In this document: positions 35,501-44,500 of the stretch, in pieces
How the letters are laid out: each line of letters starts with the position of its first letter
Numbering within the stretch: position 1 is the first letter of the stretch
Assembly (NCBI RefSeq): GCF_035658495.1
Contig: NZ_CP141945.1
Span: forward strand, 1,244,001-1,308,000
DNA: 64,000 nt
Direction of reading: 5' to 3'
From: Novosphingobium sp. RL4
GTDB lineage: Bacteria > Pseudomonadota > Alphaproteobacteria > Sphingomonadales > Sphingomonadaceae
Translations under genes and position numbers: made by a program
Notes under the pieces: generated by a model
What the model was told of the DNA's origin: nothing
The model's database searches: none
Seen by the model: the letters and a program-made list of their open reading frames with translations, nothing else

Positions 35501-38500
35501 AGCCTTGCGGCAGCGCTGGGCGGCGGTTCGGCGGTCAGCTCGGTTGGCGGCGCGGGCGGCATCGGTTCCGATGCGGGCAACGTGGATCTGACGCTGAGCG
35601 GCGCGCTCGGCACGCTGGGCAATGGCTCGGCAGCGGTCGTTGCGCAGTCCATCGGCGGCGGCGGCGGCGTGGGCGGTTTCTCGCTCGGCCTTGCGGCGGC
35701 TTCCAACGGCGAAGGCGCCAGCGCGGTCACCGGCGGCTCGGGCGGCGATGGCGGCGTCGGCGGCAATGTTCTCGTTTCCACCAGCGCACTCATCCAGACC
35801 CACGGTGCGCTTTCCGATGGCGTTCTGGCGCAGTCGATCGGCGGCGGCGGCGGCTCGGGCGGCTTCGCCGTAGCCGGTACGCTGGCGCTCGGCGAGAAGG
35901 CGGCTTCCAGTGCCACGGGCGGTGCTGGCGGTTCCGGTCAGGATGCCGGCCTGGTCACCGTGCAGAACACCGGCGATATCTACACCTTCGGTGCATCGTC
36001 CAATGGCGTGGTTGCCCAGTCGATCGGCGGCGGCGGCGGAAACGGCGGCTTCGCCGGCTCGCTGACGATTTCGTCGACTTCGGAAGCCGTGACCAACAGC
36101 CTCGGCGGTTCGGGCGGCGTTGGTGGCAATGCCGGTGCGGTCAAGGTCGTGACCACCGGCGATATCCAGGTCCTGGGCGATCGCTCGATGGCTATCGTCG
36201 CGCAGTCGATCGGCGGCGGCGGCGGCTCGGCCGGCTTCTCGCTGGGTGCCTCTGCCTCGCAGGCCGCTTCGGCAAGCGACGCGGTCGGCGGCTCGGGCGG
36301 CGCAGGCGGTGACGGCGGCACGGTCGAAGTCGCCAACGGCTCGACCGGCACGGTCGTGACTACCGGCAACTTCGGCTACGCGATCCTTGCGCAGTCGATC
36401 GGCGGCGGCGGCGGTTCGGGCGGGTTCGCCACGGGCGGCGCGCTCTCGCTGTCCGAAGGCGCAAGTTCCTCGGTCGGCGGCGGAGCCGGCGGCGCGGCGG
36501 GTGATGGCGGCAATGTCGGCGTCAACAACTACAGCCTGATCCAGACCAGCGGCGACGGCGCCGTGGCGGTCTTCGCGCAGTCGATCGGCGGCGGTGGCGG
36601 CTCGGGCGGCTTTGCGGTCGGCGCGGGCCTTGCCGGCGGCAGCGACAGCACGCTTTCCAATGCCATCGGCGGCGGTGCGGGCACTGGCGGTTCGGCGGGC
36701 ACGGTCTCGCTCTATAACGACGGTACAATCCTGACGCAGGGCGCCAACGCAACGGCGGTGCTGATGCAGTCCATCGGCGGCGGTGGCGGCAACGGCGCCT
36801 TCGCGGTCAGCGGCGCGCTGGCCAAGGGCGGCGCGGCGAACAGCTCCATCGGCGGAGACGGCGGCACGGCCGGTTCGGCGGGCGACGTCACGCTGGTCAA
36901 CACGGCGAACGCCACGATCGTCACCGAAGGCGCGATGTCCATCGCCATCCAGGCGCAGTCGATCGGTGGCGGCGGCGGTTCGGGCGGCTTCTCGGTCGGC
37001 GCGGGCCTTGCCCTTGAAGGCGATGCCAGCTCGACCGTGGGCGCGGGATCGGGCGGCGCGGGCGGTTCGGCCGGCGTGGTTTCGATCAATAACGCGGGCG
37101 ATATCGGCACGCGCGGCGATGGCTCGCTGGCGGTGCTGGCACAGTCGATCGGCGGCGGCGGCGGTTCGGGCGGCTTTGCCGTCTCGGGCGGCCTCAGCGT
37201 GCAGGGCGGCGCTGCCAGCAATGCCGTGGGCGGACAAGGCGCGGGCGGCGGTGACGGCGGCCTCGTTTCGGTCACCAGCAGCGGCACGATCCAGACGCTG
37301 GGCGCCAATGCAACCGCGATCCTGGCCCAGTCGGTGGGCGGCGGCGGCGGCGCAGGCGGGTTCTCCGCCGGTGTGGCAGCGGCCAGCGCCGATGCGGCAT
37401 CCAACCTCGTCGGCGGCAGCGGCGGCGCGGCAGGTGCGGGCGGTGACGTCACGATCGCCAATAACGGCGGCACGATCACCACCGATGGCGACTTGTCCTA
37501 CGCGGTCTATGCGCAGTCTGTCGGCGGCGGCGGCGGTTCGGGCGGCTTTGCGGCCGGCGCGGGTCTCAGCCTCGAAGGCGATGCGGAATCCGCCGTGGGC
37601 GGCGGCAGCGGTGGCGGCGGCGGCGCAGGCGGCCTCGTCAGCCTCGACAACACCGGCACGATTGCAACCAAGGGTGCAGGCTCGGTCGCGGTCTTCGCAC
37701 AGTCCGTGGGCGGCGGCGGCGGTGCCGGCGGCTTCGCGGTGGGCGCTGGCCTGACCGCACAAGGCGGCTCTGCTTCGGACAGCGTTGGCGGTTCGGGCGG
37801 TGCTGGCGGTGCTGGCGGCGTGGTCTCGATCACGACCGATGGCCTGGTCCAGACGGAAGGCGCCAATGCGACTGCGATCTTCGCGCAGTCTGTCGGCGGC
37901 GGCGGCGGCAAGGGCGGCTTTGCCGTGGGTGCCTCTGCATCGAAGGCAGACAGCGCCTCGACCGTGGTCGGCGGCAGCGGCGGCGCGGGCGGTGACGGCG
38001 GCGAAGTCTCCGTGGCCAATGGCGCGGACGGCGCGGTCGTCACGCTGGGCACGCTGTCTTACGCGGTCTTCGCGCAGTCGGTCGGCGGCGGCGGCGGTCA
38101 GGGCGGATTCTCGGCTGGCGGAGCGCTGAGCCTTGAGGGCGATGCGAATTCGTCGGTCGGCGCGGGCCTTGGTGCCGGCGGTGGCATCGGCGGCGTTGTT
38201 TCGCTGAGCAATGCGGGCAAGATCGGTACGGCCGGAGACGGCTCCATCGCAGTCTTCGCCCAGTCCGTGGGCGGCGGCGGCGGCGCCGGCGGCTTCGCGG
38301 CGGGCGGCGGCCTCACCATCGAGGGCGGCGCGGCGTCCAACTCGGTTGGCGGCGCAGGCGGAGCGGGCGGTGCCGGCGGCGTGGTTTCGCTGGTCAACAC
38401 CGGCTCGATCCGTACCGAGGGCGCCAATGCCATGGCGGTCTATGCCCAGTCGGTGGGCGGCGGCGGCGGTGCCGGCGGCTTCTCGGTCGGCGCCAGCGCT

Positions 38501-41500
38501 TCGAAGGCGGACAGCGCCTCGAACACGGTTGGCGGCAGCGGCGGCGCCGGCGGTGACGGCGGCGAAGTTTCCATCGACAACGGCGCCGGTGGTTCGATCA
38601 CCACGCTGGGAGACTTCTCCTACGCGGTCTTCGCGCAGTCGGTCGGCGGTGGCGGCGGTTCGGGCGCATTTGCGGCCGGCGGCGCGCTCAGCCTTGAAGG
38701 CGACGTGGAATCCAGCGTCGGCGGCGGTTCGGGCAGCGGCGGCGGTATCGGCGGCAATGTCACGCTGACCAGTATCGGCGCGATCCAGACGGCGGGTGAG
38801 GGCGCGATTGCGGTCTTTGCCCAGTCCATCGGCGGCGGCGGCGGTGCCGGCGGCTTCGCAGCGGGCGGCGGCCTCTCGGCCGAGGGCGGCGCGACTTCCA
38901 ACACGGTTGGCGGTTCGGGCGGCGCAGGCGGTTCGGGCGGTACGATCACGCTGGAGAACGGCGGATCGATCCTGACGCTGGGCAGCAATGCGACCGCGCT
39001 CTTCGCGCAGTCCGTAGGCGGCGGCGGCGGTGTCGCCGGCTTCTCGACCGGCGGCGCCGCTTCGCAGGCCGGTGCGGTTTCGCAGACGGTTGGCGGAGAC
39101 GGCGGCTCGGCAGGCGATGGCGGTGACATCACCGTCAGCAATGCAGTCGGCGGCAAGATCGAAACCGACGGCGCCATTGCCTACGGCGTATTCGCGCAGT
39201 CTGTCGGCGGCGGCGGCGGTGCAGGCGGCTTTGCGGCCGGCGGCGCGCTGGCGCTGGGCGATGACGTGGAGAACGGCGTCGGTGGCGGCATCGGCGGTGC
39301 TGGCGGCCTTGGCGGCACGATTGCGATCGGCAACGCAGGCCAGGTCGTAACGCTGGGCGACGCCTCGATCGCGATCTTCGCGCAGTCTGTCGGCGGCGGC
39401 GGCGGTGCAGGTGCCTTCGCGGCAGGCGGCGGTCTTTCGGCCGAGGGCGCTTCGGCCAGTTCGTCGGTCGGCGGAGCCGGCGGCGATGGCGGCGCGGGCG
39501 GCAATATCACTGTCTCCAACAGCGGCCTCGTGGCGACTGCTGGGGATCAGGCGGTGGCGATCCTTGCCCAGTCGGTCGGCGGAGGCGGCGGTGTCGGCGG
39601 CTTTGCCGTCGGCGGCGCGGCCTCGCAGCTCGATGCCATGTCCGACACGATCGGCGGCAGCGGCGGTGCAGGCGGTATCGGCGGTGACATTACTGTCCAG
39701 ACCAGCGGCGCGGTCTATACCGAGGGCGCCTTCGCCTACGGTGTCCAGGCGCAGTCCATCGGCGGCGGCGGCGGTAACGGTGGCTTCGCAGCCGGTGCGA
39801 CCGTGGCGCTCACTGGCGATGCGCAGTCGACCATCGGCGGCGGAACCGGCGGTGGCGGCGGCCTTGGCGGCGCGATCACGCTGACCAACAGCGGCACCAT
39901 CGAAACGCTGGGTGCCGGGGCCGTTGCGGTCTTCGCGCAGTCCATCGGTGGCGGCGGCGGTGCCGGCGGCTTTGCGGGCGGTCTCACCGGATCGGGCGAT
40001 GGTGCCTTCGGTTCGACCATCGGCGGCGCCGGCGGCGATGCCAGCCAGGGCGGTGACATTGCCGTCAGCAACAGCGGCCAGATCCATGCGGCCGGTGCCA
40101 ATGCGGCAGGCGTCTTCGCCCAGTCCGTGGGCGGCGGCGGCGGTGTCGGCGGCTTTTCGCTGGCGGCGAGCGGCGCGGTTTCCAGCCTTTCCAACACGCT
40201 TGGCGGTTCTGGCGGAGCCGGTGGTGATGGCGGCGCGATCAGCGTCACCAATGCCGCGGGCGCGACCATCGTGGTCGATGGCGATCTGTCATACGGCGTC
40301 TTCGCGCAGTCCATCGGTGGTGGCGGCGGTTCCGGCGGCTTCGCGGTCGACGGCACCATCGCCACCGGCGGCGCGGTCAATTCGACCCTCGGCGCTGGTT
40401 CTGGCGGCGGTGGCGGCAATGGCGGCGCGATCACGCTGACCAATGCCGGCAACGTGCTGGCGCAGGGCGCGGGCTCGGTTGCGGTCTTCGGCCAGTCGGT
40501 CGGCGGTGGCGGCGGTTCGGGCGGCTTCGCGGGCGGGCTCTCCGTCGGCGTGGGCGGCGCGATCAGCCAGTCCATCGGCGGCGCAGGTGCCGGCGGCGGC
40601 AATGGCGGCGATATCGCGGTGTCCAACAGCGGCGTGATCCAGACGCTCGAAGCCAACTCGATCGGCGTCTTCGCGCAGTCGATCGGCGGCGGCGGCGGCC
40701 TTGGCGGCATGTCCATCTCGGGCTCGCTCAGCACCGGCAGCTCCACCACGACGAGCCTTGGCGGTTCGGGCGGCGCCGGCGGTGACGGCGGCACGATCAC
40801 GGTCAGCAACAGCGGCGTGATCGATGCCAAGGGCGATCTGTCCTATGGTGTCTTCGCGCAGTCGATCGGCGGCGGCGGCGGTACGGCGGGCATGGTCGTT
40901 TCCGGCACGCTCAGCACGGGCCTTGGCGGCATGACCTCCGCGCTCGGCGGCACCGGCGGTGCAGGCGGCAACGGCGGTGACATCACCGTTACCAATACCG
41001 GCTCGATCCTTGTGGAAGGTGCGGCTTCGGTCGGCATTCTGGCGCAGTCGATCGGCGGTGGCGGCGGTGCGGGTGGCTTTACCGGTTCGCTGGCGGTCAC
41101 GGGCGGTTCGCTGAACACGCAAGTGGGCGCAACCGGCGGCGCTGGCGGCGATGGCGGCGACGTTACCGTTACCTCGACCGGCAGCATCGTGACGCTGGCG
41201 GACGACTCCATCGCCGTGCTCGCCCAGTCCATCGCGGGCGGCGGCGGCCAGTCTGCTTATGCCATCACGGCGCAGGCGGGTGCCTTCGACGGTGTGAACC
41301 TCAACCTTGGCGCTCAGGGCGAAGGGATCAGCGGCCGGCAGGGGCAGGTCGTGGTCAACCTCTCGGGCGGCGTGCTCCAGACGGCAGGCGCGCTCTCTTA
41401 CGGGTTGCTGGCCCAGGCCATCGGCGCGGGCGGCGGTAACGTCGCGCTCTCCGTGCCCGATCCGCTGGAAGTCGGGTCGAACGGCCTGACCCTGCAACTG

Positions 41501-44500
41501 GGCAGCACCGGCGGCGTGGCGGGTGACGGCAACGTCATCGACGTGACCAATGCGAACGAGGTTTACACCAAGGGCGCGGGCGCCGTCGGTTTCGCGGCGC
41601 AGTCCATTGGCGGCGGCGGCGGCACCGAGGGTGTCACCGGCGACGTGGTGCTGGGCAGCGGCGATGCGGTCTGGGCGATCAATGTCGGCGGCAGCGGAGA
41701 TTCCGCCGGTTCGGGCGCGGCGATCACCATCGCCAACAGCGCGACCATCGTCACCGAGGGCGACGGGGCCATCGGCCTGCTCGCACAGTCGGTTGGCGGC
41801 GGCGGCGGCCTTGGCACGATGGCGCTCGGCCTTGCCGATGGTTCGCTTTCGGGCGCTTCGCTGAACCTCGGCGGCTCGCAGACCACGGCGGGCAATGGCG
41901 GGGACGTGACCTTCACGACCTCGACCGGCGCCATCGGCACTTCGGGCAACCTCGCCTCGGCGCTGGTCGTCCAGTCGATCGGCGGCGGCGGCGGCGTGGC
42001 CAGCCTGTCTTCCATGGAAGGCGGCGCGCTGGGCGACATCACCCTTGCAGCCGGATCGACCGGCGGTGCGGGCGGTGACGGCGGCAACATCGTGCTCGAC
42101 CAGAAGGCGGATGTCGTCACCAGCGGCACCGGCGCCAACGCGGTTCTCGTGCAGTCCATCGGCGGCGGCGGCGGTCTTGCCACGCTCGATAATACCGGCG
42201 GCACCGGCACGGTCACGAATGTGGACCTTGGCGGCGCGGCGAGCGGCTCGGGCGGCAACATCGACTTCACTCTCGATGGCCGTGTCCAGACTACTGGCGC
42301 AGGTGCGGCGGGTGTCGTCGTGCAGTCGATCGGTGGTGGCGGCGGCTATGTCAGCGCCGTGGGCGCCGATGCCGATGGCACGCTGACGCTCGGCACTTCG
42401 AACGGTGCAACCGGCAACGGCGGTAACGTGTCGGTGGCGATCAACAAGACGATCACCACCACCGGTGCCGGTTCGACCGCACTTCTGGTGCAGTCGATCG
42501 GTGGCGGCGGCGGTGCGGCCTCGATCGTTGGCGCTGACGGCAAGGTGCAGACGCTCGACGTGGTGGATGCCGGTGCGGCAAGCCCGCTGCGCATGGCACG
42601 CCTGATGTCGGTGGCCGCGGGTTCGGTGGATGCCGGTACGGTAGACGTGACGGTAGACGCAGCGATCCGCACCAGCGGGGCCAATGCCAATGGCGTGGTC
42701 GTTCAGTCGGTCGGCGGCGGCGGCGGCGCGGTAGGCTCGGAAACGAGCGTGCTCGGCGGTTCCGGCGCGGGCAATGCGGTGAACCTCACCGTCAATGCCG
42801 ATGTCGTGACCACGGGGGCCGGTTCGAGCGCGCTTGTCGCGCAAAGCACCGGCGGCCTCGGGGGTGGCGCGATCATGCTCGACATCGGCGATGTCTATGT
42901 CGTCGGCGGTCTGGGCGGCCATGCCGTCTCGCTGCTTGGCGGCGCCGACAACACCGTAACCAATGCCGGCACGCTCCAGACCATGGACGGGCAGGAAGGC
43001 CTGGTGATCTACGCGGAGGGCGGCAACAACACGATCGTCAACTCGGGCACCATCGTCGGCTCGATCGATCTCGGCGAAGGCTTCAACAGCTTCACCAACG
43101 TCGATGGCGGCATCTTCCTGGCCGGTTCGCTGGTCAACGTCGGTTCGGGTACGTTCGTGAACGCGGGCATCCTCAATCCGGGTGGTGGCGGCGTCGTGTC
43201 GCAGCTTGCGGTGAGCGGCGGCCTGACCCTGACGGCGCAGAGCGAGTACAACCTCGACCTCGACTTCAGGACCAACACGGCCGACAAGGTCGTCGTCTCC
43301 GGCGCTGCGGCGCTCAACGGGCGCGTGACGACGAACCTGCTGAACCTCGGTTACGCCAAGAGCGGCGTCAACGAGGCGGTGATCCTGGAGGCAGCCGGCG
43401 GTATCACCGGACAGGATGCGGTCGAACTGGTCGCTCCGACTTCGGCGGTGGCGAGCTTCAGCCTCGGCTATCCTTCGATCAACGAGCAGTCGATCCGCTA
43501 CACGATCGAGTTCGCTCCGACCGGGCTGACCCAGCGTCAGGCCGTGATCGGCAACGTGCTCGACCGTATCCAGGAAACGCCGACCGACGCCTTCGCACCG
43601 ACAGCCGCGGCGATCATCTCGATCCCGACGGTTGGCGCGCTGGGCACGGTTTACGACAGCCTGACCGGTGAAGGCGTCACCGCGGCGCAGAGCGCGGCGT
43701 TGTCCGCGATCGGCAACAACCATGACGTCATCGACAGCCAGATCGTCAGCCGCGTCGGGACTTTTGCGTCGGCCTGGCGCAAGGAACCGCTGGGCAATCT
43801 CTGGATGGCGATCCAGGGCGGCCGCCAGCGTCTCGACGGCACCGATGGGGCGCACGATACGCGCACCAGCGGTTACGTCATCCAGGGCGGATGGGACTAT
43901 CGCCCGGACGCGCGCAGCGTGATCGGCGCCACCTTCGGCTACGATCCGCAGAGCTTCTCGGTTCCGGGCGTGAGCACCTCGGGCAAGGCGAAGGTCTATA
44001 CCTTCGGTGCCTATGCGGGCTTCCATCCAGGCGCTTGGACGATCAGCGCGGACCTGCTGCACAGTTCTGCCGACACGACGTACCTGCGTGACATGTGGCT
44101 CTATGCCGACGGCAATGTGCAGGCGCATGGCGACTTCACCATGCACGCCTGGTCGGGCCGGGCGCAGGTCGCGCGTCAGTTCGGCCAGGGCAACCTGGTG
44201 TTCCAGCCCTTCGGTGCGCTCGAGGTTACCCGGCTTTCGCTGCCGGCCTATGTCGAGCACCAGGCCGATGGCGAGGCGGCGACCCTTGGTCTCGCCTTCT
44301 TCGGCAAGGACTGGACCCGTGCGCGCAGTCTGCTCGGCGCCAATGTTGCTGGCCGCATAGACCTGCCGAAAGGCAAGGCGCTGGTTACGACGCTGCGTGC
44401 AGCCTGGGTGCATGACTTCGACACCGAACGCTCGGTCACCGCGGCCTTCGCCGGGGCGCAGGACTACCGCTTCACCGCCGCAGGCGCGGAAGCGGTGGGC

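Larger units (their letters stand above)
27200..42860 (+). repeat. Array of about 86 coding repeats, average about 61 residues
   Basis: By hand I count 86 copies of the motif QS[IV]GGGGG or a close variant. Each unit has three parts: a variable strand pair (such as GDISTSGANSNGIF), the AQS[IV]GGGGGxGG turn, and a segment F[AS]VxxxxSxxGxxxSxSVGGSGG. The first ten and last ten units lack the full third part and differ most from the centre, which is the usual pattern when an array grows from inside by recombination. At DNA level the repeats give long runs of GGC codons. Confidence 0.9.

Noticed and set aside
34580..40087. Minus-strand open frame of 1,835 codons inside the giant autotransporter gene
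   Set aside because: It is the mirror of GGC- and GCG-rich repeat codons, which lack stops in several frames. It has no domain, signal or ribosome site; its Ala/Arg/Asp-rich text only repeats the array.
27200..42860. CRISPR array or non-coding satellite
   Set aside because: The repeats are in one continuous reading frame with codon-level variation and lengths that are multiples of three; there are no short direct repeats with unique spacers.
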